DNA from: Branchipolynoe longqiensis
Taxonomy: Eukaryota > Annelida > Polychaeta > Phyllodocida > Polynoidae
Length of the DNA stretch: 64,000 nt
Direction of reading: 5' to 3'
Assembly (NCBI GenBank): GCA_030323885.1
Contig: CM059194.1
Location: 24,726,780-24,790,779 of the forward strand
Shown here: one piece after another, positions 1 to 10,898 of the stretch
Numbering within the stretch: position 1 is the first letter of the stretch
Layout of the letters: each line of letters begins with the position of its first letter
The notes under the pieces: model-generated
Told to the model about the DNA's origin: nothing
The model's database searches: none
The model's input: the letters and a program-made list of their open reading frames with translations, nothing else
Made by a program: the position numbers and the translations under genes

Positions 1-405
1 GTGGAGGAGTGGAAGTGTGGGGGAGAGGAGGAGAGGAGGAGGAGGAGGGAGAGGAGGAGGGGAGCGAGGAAGGGGAGGAGGGAGAGGAGGAGAGGGGAGG
101 AGAGGAGAGAGGAGGAGAGGAGAGGAGAGGAGGAGGAGAGGAGAGGAGGGAGAGGGGGAGGAGGAGAGGGGAAGAGGAGGAGGGTGTAAGAGGAGGAGAG
201 GAGGAGAGAAGGAGAGGAGGAGGGGAGGAGAGGAGGAGTGGGGGAGTGGATGAGGCCAGGATAGGAGGAGAGGAGGAGAGGAGGAGAGTAGAGGAGGACA
301 GGAGGAGAGGAGGAGAGGAGGAGGGGAGGAGAGCAGGATAGGAGGAGAGGAGGAGAGCAGGAGGAGAGGAGGAGGAGAGGAGGAGGAAAGGCGGAGAGGA
401 GGCGG
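1..405. repeat. GGA-rich purine low-complexity tract
   Basis: Nearly pure G and A on the plus strand, built of GGA, GAGGA and GGAGAGG words. Long Arg/Glu/Gly frames across it are artefacts of composition. Confidence 0.95.
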
Positions 406-675
406 AGAACACCTGTAATACCTCCTCCCGAGTGTTGCTGCTCGACCCACCGCTCCTCCAGGTGGTGGAGGGAGCATGCGGAGGGTGACTGTGTCTGTGT
501 GTGTGGGGGGGGGGGGGGCGACCGTGTCTGGGGGGAGGAGGGTGAGCAGCTGCTCGCATGCTTACACACCCCTCCCACCGGCCGGCACTGATGATCACTC
601 CAGGGTTGTGTACCCGCCACGTGCGCGCCCTTACGGCTCCAGTAACTCTACACTGGGGGGAGGGGGCGGGGGTAG
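406..675. other. No recognisable feature
   Basis: Mixed sequence with one G run near 508-517. I see no gene or known repeat. Confidence 0.6.
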
Positions 676-694
676 CCCGTCTTCGGGAACTGCT

Positions 695-970
695 CAGAAC
701 TCCTCAGATATGCTCAGATCCGCTCAGATCTGTTCAGATCCGCTCGGATATGCTCAGATCCGCTCAAGCGAAATCAGATCCGCCCAGATCTGCTCAGATC
801 TGCTCAGCTCTGCTCAGATCTGCTCGAAACCCCCCAGATCTGGTCACAGCTCCTCAGACCTGTTCAGATCTACTCAGGTGAACCCAGAGCTGCTCATAAC
901 TGCTCAGAGCAGTTCAGAGCTGTTCAGATCTGCTCAAACGACCCCAGAGTTGCTCAGGGCTGCTCACTGA
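695..970. repeat. 10-11 bp tandem repeat, GCTCAGATCT type
   Basis: Degenerate tandem repeat of GCTCAGATCT/TGCTCAGATCC, about 25 units. Units are cleanest at 700-830 and decay rightwards into GCTCAGAGC and GTTCAGAGC forms. A frame stays open through it only because the unit lacks stops. Confidence 0.85.
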
Positions 971-1264
971 CTAACAGATAACAGACTCACTCTCATTCTC
1001 CGCCAGCCCATACAGCCACTCAGTCATTGTACTTGCTACTACGGTAGCAGACAGTTGAATTGAGGCAGATTTATCGTTGGTGTGGCGGGGCACTCACTAC
1101 CACCACCCATTGAATAAACCCGACCTATTCACTGCTTCCCCCCCCCCCTTCCCCCAACTAACCCTCCCGCTCACCTCCCCACTCCCCACACTCACCACGT
1201 CCCTCTACAACATCCACTGAGTAGAGCCCGCCCACACGGCGCCGCATCGACGTACGGACCTGCG
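971..1264. other. No recognisable feature
   Basis: Unique-looking sequence with a poly-C run at 1138-1148. No supported gene. Confidence 0.6.
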
Positions 1265-2301
1265 CAGCCACACGCACACCCACACCCACAAGCACACCCA
1301 CACCCACATGCACACGCACACCCAAACCCACATGCACACCCACACCCACACGCAGACCCACACGCATACGCACACCCACACGCACACGCACACGCACACG
1401 CACACCCACACCCACACCACACCCACACCCACACCCACACACACCCACACCCACACCCACACCCACACGCACCCCCACACGCACACGCACCCCCACAGCA
1501 CCGCACAGCAGCACACGCACACGCACACGCACACGCACACGCACACGCACATGCACACCACACCCACATCAACACCACACACACCCACCACCCACACCCA
1601 CGCCCACACGCACCACACAACCCTCCGTACGCACATGACAGCACACAGACGCACATACCAGCACACCCAACACCCCACAACCATACCCACACGCACACCC
1701 ACACCCACACGCACATGCACATCCACACGCACACCCACACCCACATGCACACCCACATGCACATGCACACCCACATGCACACACCACATGCACACTCACA
1801 CCCAACACACACGCACACGCCACATCGCACACCCACACGCACTGCACACGCACACGCACACCACCACACCACACCACAACGCAACAAATGTACACGCACA
1901 CTCACATGCACATCCACACTCACACCCACACCCACACCCACATCAAACACACACGCACACGCACACGCACACGCACACGCACACTCACACGCACACGCAC
2001 ACGCACACGCACACGCACACCCACACGCACACCACATGCACACCCACATGCACATCCACACTCACACTCACACCCACACCCACATCCACACGCACACCCA
2101 CACGCACACGCACACGCACACCCACACCCACACCCACACCACACCCACACCACACCACACCCACACTCACACGCACACCTACACCCACACGGACACTCAC
2201 ATGCACACCCACACCCACATCCACACCCACACGCACACCCACACGCACGCACACCCACACACACAACCACACCCACACCCACACCCACACCCACACCCAC
2301 C
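1265..2301. repeat. CA-rich hexamer array (CACACS)
   Basis: About 1 kb of CACACC, CACACG and CACATG hexamers with a few interruptions. All long frames here (His/Thr on plus, Cys/Val on minus) are low-complexity artefacts. The hexamers are not the TTAGGG telomere word. Confidence 0.95.
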
Positions 2302-2387
2302 AGTCGATGCAGCCCCTCTCCTCCCCTTCCCTACGCACTCATACCACCCACGCACGCCCTAAGAACGCCCCATTGCTTCGACCCGAA

Positions 2388-2640
2388 ATACGGAGAGAGA
2401 GGGGGTGGGGGGGATGGGGTAGCGGGAGAGGCAGACAGACAAATAGAGAGAGAGTGAGTGGGGGAGAGAGGGAGAGAGAAGGAGTGAGAGGGGAGAGAGG
2501 GAGAGAGATAGAGAGAGGGAGGGAGAGGGGAGAGAGATAGAGAGAGGGAGGGAGAGAGGCAGAGAGAGGGAGATAGAGGAGGGGAGAGGGAGAGGGATAG
2601 GGATAGAGAGAGGGGAGAGATGAGGATAGAGAGAGAAAAT
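2388..2640. repeat. GA-rich microsatellite
   Basis: GAGAGA, GGGAGA and GGAGAG words over about 250 bp, purine-only on the plus strand for long stretches. Confidence 0.92.
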
Positions 2641-2970
2641 GAGACAGGGAACATGAAAAAAGAAAAACTACCTTAATAAATAAACAAACAACAACAAAAA
2701 CCAAACAGTGGCCTCATCCCAATGCACTCTTTAGGGTCAAATAGCCAGACGGCTGGCCCTTGTAAAAATAGTAAAAAGGAGGAGCAGATGTGAGCTGTTC
2801 GCAGCTGCTCGGGACGCAACAAACGGGGGCAGGGTTTGGGGCTGGTCGGTGGTGCCTGTGGTGTGAGTGGATGTTGATGCCTCTCTCTCCATATCCAGTT
2901 GGTTATAGTTTATGTGATGGTTTTTATGTGCGGGGGTTTCTTTGGTTTCTCGCTCCCACTCTCTGTCTAC
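2641..2970. other. No recognisable feature
   Basis: Short stretch between the GA array and a SINE. Nothing supported. Confidence 0.55.
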
Positions 2971-3311
2971 ACGCAGGGCGCGGTGGTTGAGTCGGTAGAG
3001 CGAAGGCCTCCCATGCGGGGTTTCGGGAGTTCAATTCCCGGTCGAGTCAAACCAATGAATTATCAGATTGATACTTGTCGCTTTCCTAGCTTGACACTTG
3101 GCATTACTAGGATAGGGTTAGGACTGGTTAGCTGAGTGTCAGGATAATGTGACTGAATGGGATATCGGGTCATAGTGTTGGACGCCTGATTTCTCAGTGG
3201 AACAGTAGGCTAATATAAAGTTGCCATGAGTGTGCACTGTCACAAGTCGGTACCCGTCCTGATAGTATGACCTTAGATGTTGCTGGGACGTAAAACTCCA
3301 ACAACAAACCA
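2971..3311 (+). mobile_element. SINE A, full-length, plus
   Basis: tRNA-derived SINE, the dominant family here. Order: tRNA-like head with an A-box-like GCGGTGGTTGAGTCGG and a B-box-like GGGAGTTCAATTCCC; a linker GAGTCAAACCAATGA; a body with recurring landmarks (GGCATTACTAGGATAGGG, GTCAGGATAATGTGACTG, CAGTG-rich segment, CACTGTCACAAGTCGGTACC); a 3' end of TGACCTTAGATGTTGC, GGACGTAAAACTCCAAC and an (AACAAACC)-type tail. A 7-bp TGTCTAC lies on both sides (2964-2970 and 3312-3318) and may be the target duplication. The heads keep pol III boxes but are not functional tRNA genes. The 3' tail was probably captured from a partner LINE (family knowledge); I cannot see that LINE here. Confidence 0.9.
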
Positions 3312-3605
3312 TGTCTACTCTTTCTCTCTCTCTCTATTTATCTCTCTTCGATCCAGGGCCCCATTCTATTTATCCGGCCGTGGTTCTGAGTGGAAGCAGT
3401 ATATTTGTGTATGGGGGCTGGATGGGGGCGAGGGGGGGGGGGCACATGTGTGAGCGGGTGGTAGAACTAGCAGGTGGTTGCTGTTAAGTCTCCATGGCTG
3501 GAAAAGGACATGCGGGGGGCGGGAGCGGGGGGCGGAGTCACCCAGGGGCAGCACTTGAAGCGGAAAGAAGGTGGGGTGCAGGAGGAGGGGCGGGACTGCG
3601 GGCTG

Positions 3606-3712
3606 GGGATGGGGGTGGGGGTGGGGGTTGGGGTGGGGGTGGGGGTGGGGTTGTGGGTGGGGTGGGGGTGGGGGTGTGGGTGTGGGTGCGGGTGTGGGTT
3701 GGGGTAGGGTGT
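3606..3712 (+). repeat. G-rich GGGGGT array, quadruplex-prone
   Basis: Repeated GGGGGTGGGGGT and GGGTGTGGGTGT words on the plus strand. Many G runs of four or more with short loops would allow G-quadruplexes. Flanks 3312-3605 and 3713-3984 hold no feature I recognise. Confidence 0.85.
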
Positions 3713-3984
3713 GTTGAGTCAGGTAGCGAGTCATTTATTCACACAGTGTGACACACCAAGTCACACCCCCCAAATTATCCACACCAACCTGTGTAACCCC
3801 TGCTCACCTGTTCACCTACCTTCTCCACACTCCCACACTTTTCAACACCACAATCACACACCTGTCCGTCCATTTCCACCTGCATTGCCAGAGACATTGA
3901 ATCACTTTAACCATTGCAGCAAACACACACATACCTCCCATTGCTGTGCACACATTTCTAATGAAGCATGGCGAAGTCAATCGG

Positions 3985-4425
3985 TGCGAAGTCACCCACC
4001 ACCCACCACCCAATTGAGTAGAGCCCACCACCCACCACCTACCACCCACCACCAACCACCCACCGGACCCCACCCACCACCCACCACCCACCGCACCCCA
4101 CCCACCACCCACCGCACCCCACCCACCACCCACCACCCACCACCCTCCGCACCCCACCCACCACCCACCGCACTCCACCCACCACCCACCATCCACCTCA
4201 CCCCACCCAACACCCACCGCACCCCACGCACCGCACCGCACCCACAGCCCACCACCCACCGTACCCACCGACCACGGCATCCCACCCACCACAAACCGCA
4301 CCCCACCCACTGCACCCCACCACCGCACCCCACCACACAAACCGCACACTCACCCACCGCACCCACCACCGCACCCCACCACCGCACCCCCCCCACCTCA
4401 AAACGCACCCCACCCACTCCACTCT
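3985..4425. repeat. CCCACCAC-type tandem array
   Basis: About 440 bp of CCCACCAC, CACCGCAC and CCACC words. Plus-strand Thr/Pro/His and minus-strand Trp/Gly frames are artefacts. Confidence 0.92.
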
Positions 4426-4427
4426 GA

Positions 4428-4606
4428 CTCCATAGGGTTCAGCAGTAACAAGTTCTATTAAATTGATGTAGTATTCAGGTCTATACGGTGACAGGTACTC
4501 AATAAGCACATTAGTATTTAAGTTGGATATGTAGGTTCTAATCTACATGAGTATTTTTTTAATTTGATGCTTTTATCGGACTTTCCAAATGTAGCTGCTC
4601 TCAAAC
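4428..4606 (+). mobile_element. TTAA-MITE, 3' half
   Basis: Matches the right half of the TTAA-flanked MITE seen complete at 39226 and 62030: GACTCCATAGG, CAGTAACAAGTTCTATTAAA, AATAAGCACATTAGTATTTA, then a degenerate end TTATCGGACTTTCCAAA. The left half is absent and the terminal repeat is decayed. Confidence 0.7.
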
Positions 4607-5119
4607 TATTGAGAGTTCCGCTGGTCCTTCAGGAAGCACTGGAGCTGTGTCCCAGCACACCTAGTCACAGCTTCAGTTTACATGGCGGAAGTTCAGATTG
4701 ATGCCGCTCCTCCACTACACATCTTAGTCTTTAAACCCACTTTGTACCTACATATAACCACATGCCTCCTAGTCCTAGACCGTATTCTATTAACACGACC
4801 CGGGCGACACGGGTCACCCGAGTTGCTAGAATTTCAAATCGAACACCGCGAGTGGAGTCGCAAAACGACCCAATGCCAGTAACCCAAGTCTTGGCTGGGG
4901 TTGGGTAGGAGCGATGACGTCACATTTGTGCTGGTACCGTCCTGTAGCAGTACAAGTCATATGGGTTTTTTAATGTTTTTTTTTTTTTAAATCAGAATAA
5001 TGAAATGGAAATATAACTAAACTATGCAATCAAAAATTACTTTAAATCCTATTTTGCTGTAGTTATATCGAGTTTAAAAAAAAAATGTTTTTGATTAAGC
5101 CACCATTTCTTTTCCAACC
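4607..5119. other. No recognisable feature
   Basis: AT-rich sequence with poly-T near 4978-4989. The 66-residue frame at 4682-4882 shows no domain and I do not call it. Confidence 0.55.
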
Positions 5120-5815
5120 CCAAACGTGTTGGAGAGTGTTCGAGGGGGATATTCAAACGCTTGAAGCCATCCAAAGATCCTTCATCAGGGAGATTGACGA
5201 CTACAGGCCCCTAGATTACTGAAAAGAACTGAAACTCTACTCCCCGCAATGAAGACGGGAAAGATATATATGATTATCTACACCTGGCCTATCCTGGTAG
5301 GACAAGTTCCCAACATTGGAGAGAATGGCATAGAGTCATCAAACCACATACGATGAGGAGGTACACGCTTGATTTGATTGCAGACTTAGCAATGCAGCTC
5401 CATCTGTCGTACAAAAACAAGCCTATGCAAGCTTCACAGTACATGGACCCCGTCTCTTTAATATAATGCCAGTGAACATAAGAAATATGACAAACTGTTC
5501 AGATGACCACATGAAAAGGCAACTCGATAAATTCCTGGCAAAGGTTCCAGACGAGCCTCAGATTCAAGGCTACACTGCACAAAGGAGAGCTGAAACCAAC
5601 AGTATTCTAGACACGGCCAGATTCACAGATGGCCTGCAGATGCAGGAAGGTGGTGGCTGCGAGTCCATTACAGCGGGCAGCCCTCCTTGGTGACCCATGG
5701 ATTGATCCCAGAACCAAGACAAGAAGCACAAGAAGCAAGAAGAAGAAGATTATGCAACCCGAGGATGTAGAGGCTGCGCGTGCACCAAGAATTGGCTCGA
5801 GTGACCTGAGTTGAT
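5120..5815 (+). pseudogene. LINE reverse transcriptase C-terminal remnant
   Basis: Read across frames, the segment shows the typical end of a non-LTR retrotransposon polymerase: LEAIQRSFIREIDDYRPLDY, then KELKLYSPQ, an IIYTWPILVGQVPNI stretch, GPRLFNIMPVNIRN, then DKFLAKVPDEPQIQGY and SNSILD-like SILDTARFTDG. The GPRLFN..P..IRN and FL..VPDEP signatures recur in CR1/L2-type LINEs (family knowledge). Frames shift near 5220, 5250 and 5340, with stops between, so it is dead. No polymerase catalytic core remains; it is a 5'-truncated copy. The exact clade is uncertain. Confidence 0.75.
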
Positions 5816-6309
5816 TAATCGAATACGCCCCTGATGATCAAACCTGGTAGGATTCTTGCCATCCATATGTCTTTAATGTACATTGCAGTGAAATTGTCCT
5901 AGAAAATATTTCACATCAGATAAAATACCACTTTGTGTACCTATTATTGATATATATTCCATAATAACCAAGACAGACAATATGATTGGAGCGAGTCGAT
6001 CACTCTGGCTGGTCCGAAAGACCCTCCGTTACAGTTTATTAAAGCAGAATTCGGTGAGGAACTGGGCAGGTGCAGAATGATGGCAGCAGCACCTGGAGGG
6101 AGAAGTGGGAAACGGAAAAATGCATGCCTAGTAGCAGACCAGTTCACCCCCAGGTCGCTCACTGTTTCCCTCGAGGACCTCAAATAGCAGGTGGATGTTA
6201 TACTTATAGTAGTTAGTTGATATATATCAGCACAATAACAAATAGAGTAGATAACAATTACAATTACAAGACAATTACATAATTAATACTACGCGTATAA
6301 TAAATTTAT
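5816..6309. other. No recognisable feature
   Basis: Contains a 79-residue minus frame (5944-6183) with no recognisable domain. I treat it as non-coding. Confidence 0.5.
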
Positions 6310-6311
6310 AC

Positions 6312-7122
6312 ATTCTTACGCACCAGCTTACGCACCATCTTACGCACCATCTTATGCCCCATCTTACACACCATCTTATGCACCATCTTATGCACCATCT
6401 TATGCACCGCACCATCTTATGCACCATCTTACACACCATCTTACGCACCATCTTATGCACCATTTTACACACCATCTTATGCACCATCTTACACACCATC
6501 TTACACACCATCTTACACACCATCTTACGCACCATCTTACACACCATCTTATGCACCATCTTATGCACCATGTTACGCACCATGTTATGCACCATCTTAT
6601 GCACCATCTTATGCACCATCTTACGCACCATCTTACGCACCATCTTACACACCATCTTATGCACCATCTTACGCACCATCTTACGCATCATCTTATGCAC
6701 CACCTTACGCACCATCTTACACACCATCTTATGCACCATCTTATGCACCATCTTATGCACCATCTTACGCACCATCTTATGCACCATCTTACACACCATC
6801 TTACGCACCATCTTACGCACCATCTTATGCACCACCTTACACACCATCTTACGCACCATCTTACGCACCATCTTATGCACCATCTTACGCACCATCTTAT
6901 GCACCATCTTATGCACCATCTTATGCACCATCTTATGCACCATCTTACACACCATCTTACACACCATCTTACACACCATCTTATGCACCATCTTACACAC
7001 CATCTTATGCACCATCTTATGCACCATGTTACGCACCATGTTACGCACCATCTTATGCACCATCTTATGCACCATCTTACGCACCATCTTACGCACCATC
7101 GTACGCACCATCTTACGCACCT
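6312..7122. repeat. 12-bp satellite (CACCATCTTAYR)
   Basis: About 67 head-to-tail copies of a 12-bp unit, CACCATCTTACG, CACCATCTTATG and CACCATCTTACA being the main variants. Twelve is a multiple of three, so frames stay open on both strands with four-residue periods (His-His-Leu-Thr/Met plus; Met-Val-Arg/His/Cys-Lys minus). Most variation is at the last two bases of the unit. One unit near 6714 reads CACCACCTTA and two adjacent units near 7030 read CACCATGTTA. Confidence 0.95.
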
Positions 7123-7334
7123 GTCAAGATGTAAGCCGAAGCTGTGAACCACGCATGCTGGGTCACAGTTTCAGTCCTTCCTGAGGGACCAGTTGAACTC
7201 AGAATACATCCATTAGCTCATAGCCACTCCCACACCTATTCACGAGAGTACTTACTACTGCAGCTCTCAACCATTCAGACGCTCTCACACTCATCCCGGT
7301 CCCACTCACATCATCCAGCCCTCCTCACTCCTTA

Positions 7335-7499
7335 ACACCACCGGCCTACCGTATCTGCCGTATCTTGACCCGTTGAGTTGCGTAGTAGAACTGACTTTAT
7401 TAGCCGGCGACCTGCCCAGCTGACCTCTCGTGACCTCTCGTGACCTCTCGTGACCTGAGACCTTCTGCCTCTATACACACGACATCAGTATACACAACA
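7335..7499 (-). mobile_element. Putative 3' LTR of the Gypsy element
   Basis: Just beyond the pol stop, the minus strand reads a purine tract (AAAAGGAAGA) then TGTTGTGTATACTGATGTCG, the layout expected of polypurine tract plus LTR start at 7499. A polyadenylation signal lies inside (CTAATAAAGTC). A GAGGTCAC direct repeat occurs at about 7425-7455. The outer LTR end is not certain: 7335 (GGTGGTGTTAA) and 7367 (CAACGGGTCA) are both possible. The 5' LTR would lie beyond the gap, so it cannot be compared. Confidence 0.45.
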
Positions 7500-7750
7500 T
7501 CTTCCTTTTATTACAAAGTATTAGTTTAACATTAATCAGTAATAATCAAAGGGCGACTTGAGCTTATCCCTGGCCACATTGCTCATGGCTACCCTCTCTG
7601 AATAACTTTAATTTTAAATAACGTTACTTAAATATAACATACATGTTTTATTTTCAATTTGCACTTTACTCAACAATGTGACAACCTTAACTCTTAACAC
7701 CACCTCATCTTTTATATATCTGTAGGTTTGTCGCTACACTTCCTTTGGCT

Positions 7751-9678
7751 TTACAGCCTCCTTATCGGGCGTACGATTCGACCATACCTTGTTTTGTATG
7801 CATCATTTTTTTGTTTCGTTTCGTCATTATTTTTGTTTCGGTCGTGATGTACCTGTTCTGTTGCACTGCTTGGACATTTGTATATGAATTTCCTGTTTCT
7901 TTGTATAATGTGCTCTGCCTTGTTCCTGATCTCGTAATCTCTGGGCCTCGGTGTTTCTGACTTTACAACCTGTCCTGACGCCCATTCCCCTTTGTAATCG
8001 AGGTATCGTACCTTGTCCCCCACGTTTAACTTAGGATGCTCTGTTCCTGCTTTTTTGTCAAAATAAGATTTCTGCTTTGATTTGTCCGCTATAATTTTCT
8101 GTTTTTTAGATGACTGGACCTTAGGTTTCAAATTCGCCGCGACAGTAGGTATTTTTGATCTTAATGTTCTCGACATTAGCATCTGCGCCGGTGAAGCATT
8201 CATGGAATGAATCTTGGCGTTCCTCATGTTAAGCAACATTATTGAGATATCTCTATTATCCATTACCGCTTTTTTCATCATTTGCTTTACTGTCTGTATG
8301 GCTCGCTCTACTTGGCCATTACTTTGCGCATGCATGGGAGTCGAATACACTCGTTCAAAACCATACTCTGTACTGAATTTACGATACTCCTCACTCTGAA
8401 ATTGGGGCCCATTATCTGACACAACTACTTTTGGTATCCCATGCCTCGCAAACGTTTCCTTCATTACTTTGATCGTTGATAAACTAGATGTTGATTTCAA
8501 TTCAATAACTTCAGGGTATTTACTATAGTAATCAATTAACATAATATAATTCTTGTTATCTACATGGAACAAATCTGCACCCACCTTTTCAAACGGCATG
8601 TCTGGCACTGAATGACTTATTAATGGTTCTACATGCGGTTTGTTTCGGAAGCACTGACATATCTGACATCTAGATATTTTGTCTTCAATTTGGCTGCTTA
8701 CTCCCGGCCACAATACGTTATCCCTGGCTAATTGTTTTGAACGTACAATCCCCATGTGAGACTCATGAATTATTTCAATAACATTTGGTTGTAACGATTT
8801 AGGTATAATTATCCTGTTATCTTTCATCAACAATTCACCCTGTGTGGTTATTTCGTGTCTGTACGTGAAAAATGGTTTCACTTGATCTACTACTTGATGT
8901 GAATGTTCTGGCCAACCTGACTTGGTGAGTTTGATGATTTCCTGTAGTGTTTCGTCTTTCTTTGTCTCTACTGCAATATTCTCTGTGTATTCAGGTGCTA
9001 TGTCTATTACCGCTATTGACAACTCTTTGTCAAACAAGTTGCTTGGCGAAGTGCTGCTTGTATGGGCCCTGGACAACGTATCTGCAAAATATAGATTAGC
9101 ACCTTTAACGTATACCACTTTGATATCATAATTCTGAAGCCTCATTCTCATCCGTTGCATCCTGGCAGACAAATCATGCAACAGCTTAGTCATAATTGAT
9201 ATTAACGGTTTATGATCTGTTTCTATCGTGATATCTTTTCCATAGATGTACTCATGAAAACGCTTACACCCAAAGCACATAGCGAGCAACTCCTTCTCTA
9301 TTACAGCGTAATTGCTCTGAGTCTTATCCAGTGCTTTCGATGCCATTGCCACTGGCAAATTATTTTGGAACAGTGTGGCCCCCAGGCCTGATTGTGACGC
9401 ATCAACTTGCAACGTTATTGGTTCTTTAGCATTGTAATATTTGAGCACAGGAGCTTGCATTAACAATGACTTTAACTTCTCGAATGCTTGTACCTGCGGT
9501 TCTTGCCAGTGCCACGCTACATCTTTCTGCAATACTATTCTCAGGGGCTTAGTGATTTCTGACAATCTGGGTATAAATTTGCTCACGTATTCGACCATCC
9601 CTAAAAATCTTTGCAGTGCCGTTTTATCTGTCGGAGCTTGCATATCTACAATAGCCTGTACCCTATCCTGATTTGGCT
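7751..9678 (-). pseudogene. Gypsy-type pol: RNase H and integrase part
   Basis: This 630-residue frame (first Met at 9643) is the C-terminal two-thirds of a Ty3/Gypsy polyprotein, which copies element RNA and inserts the DNA product. It begins in the RT connection region (QRFLGMVEYVSKFIP). RNase H residues: D81 (LQVDAS), E117 (VIEKELLAM), D143 (ETDHKPL), D188 (FADTLSRA). Integrase: zinc motif H293/H296 (HESHMG) and C326/C329 (CQICQ); catalytic D357 (GADLF), D410 (VVSDNGPQF), E446 (NGQVERA). A basic tail ends GRIVRPIRRL and stop. All catalytic residues are present. It is joined to the RT frame by one frameshift near 9690: the +1 frame reads GLKPNQDRVQAIVD into this ORF. It could be a recent insertion with one error, or an assembly indel. 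Confidence 0.93.
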
Positions 9679-10398
9679 TTAATCCATCGCAGTTAATAGA
9701 TGACCAACATAATTAACTTCAGATCTGCAGATTTTAGACTTGCTCGGGTTCAACTTCAGATTAATTTCCCGTGTCCTGCTCAACACAGCTTCGAGCCTCG
9801 TGTTGTGCTCATTGATGTTACTACCGTAAATCAAAATATCATCAGACACTATCTGCACCCCTTCTAGATCACTTAACAACTCATTCATTTGCTGTATGAA
9901 CAAATCCCCGGCAGTCTTTATACCGAAAGGAAGCCTTGTGAACCTGAACCTGCCCCATGGTGTATTAAGCGTGCATAGAATAGAGCTGGCTTGATCTAGC
10001 TGAATTTGCCAATACCCCGAGTTTGCATCTAGCACTGAGAAGTATTTTGCATTATGTATTCTAGCTACAACTTCTTCCACTGTACGAATTGGGTAAGGCC
10101 CCCTCAAAATAGCCTTATTTAACTTGGTTGGATCAAGACAAATTCTAACTTTACCCGGTTTTCGCACGATAGTAATAGAGTTAACCCATGGAGTAGGCTC
10201 TGTCTGACTCACAATTACTCCCATCCTTAACATCCTATTAAGCTCCACTTTTACGTCATCTACAATAGCATGCGGTATACGCCTTGGCGGATCTACTACT
10301 GGGCTTACATTTTTATCAATATGTATCTTTGCATTTACTTTAATGACACCCAGTCCTTCAAACACATCTTTAAAGTTTTTTACCGTTTTGTTCGCAGC
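9679..10398 (-). pseudogene. Gypsy-type reverse transcriptase, cut by gap
   Basis: About 238 residues of RT fingers and palm. Seen in order: PPRRIPHAIVDDVKVEL, a VRICLDPTKLNKAI block, the first catalytic Asp block FSVLDANSGYWQIQLD, RLPFGIKTAGDLFIQQMNEL, and the second block VSDDILIYG. That block is V-S-D-D instead of the usual Y/V-x-DD; both aspartates are retained. The frame ends LLTAMD-stop, where a one-base shift would continue into the RNase H frame. The 5' part (rest of RT, protease, gag, 5' LTR) lies in or beyond the N run. Confidence 0.92.
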
Positions 10399-10898
10399 NN
10401 NNNNNNNNNNNNNNNNNNNNNNNNNNNNNNNNNNNNNNNNNNNNNNNNNNNNNNNNNNNNNNNNNNNNNNNNNNNNNNNNNNNNNNNNNNNNNNNNNNNN
10501 NNNNNNNNNNNNNNNNNNNNNNNNNNNNNNNNNNNNNNNNNNNNNNNNNNNNNNNNNNNNNNNNNNNNNNNNNNNNNNNNNNNNNNNNNNNNNNNNNNNN
10601 NNNNNNNNNNNNNNNNNNNNNNNNNNNNNNNNNNNNNNNNNNNNNNNNNNNNNNNNNNNNNNNNNNNNNNNNNNNNNNNNNNNNNNNNNNNNNNNNNNNN
10701 NNNNNNNNNNNNNNNNNNNNNNNNNNNNNNNNNNNNNNNNNNNNNNNNNNNNNNNNNNNNNNNNNNNNNNNNNNNNNNNNNNNNNNNNNNNNNNNNNNNN
10801 NNNNNNNNNNNNNNNNNNNNNNNNNNNNNNNNNNNNNNNNNNNNNNNNNNNNNNNNNNNNNNNNNNNNNNNNNNNNNNNNNNNNNNNNNNNNNNNNNN
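10399..10898. other. Assembly gap (500 N)
   Basis: Exactly 500 N, a conventional placeholder. It separates the Gypsy RT from the 132-bp array, so neither boundary is known. Confidence 0.99.

Noticed and set aside
1265..2301. Interstitial telomere repeat
   Set aside because: Words are CACACC/CACACG, not CCCTAA/TTAGGG.
1192..2540. Long His/Thr and Cys/Val frames (up to 410 codons)
   Set aside because: They follow from the CA hexamer array; several frames on both strands are open at once, with no domain or codon structure.
6275..7184. Frames of 242-281 codons, possible repeat protein
   Set aside because: A 12-bp stop-free unit keeps frames open on both strands; no start context, no flanking coding sequence.
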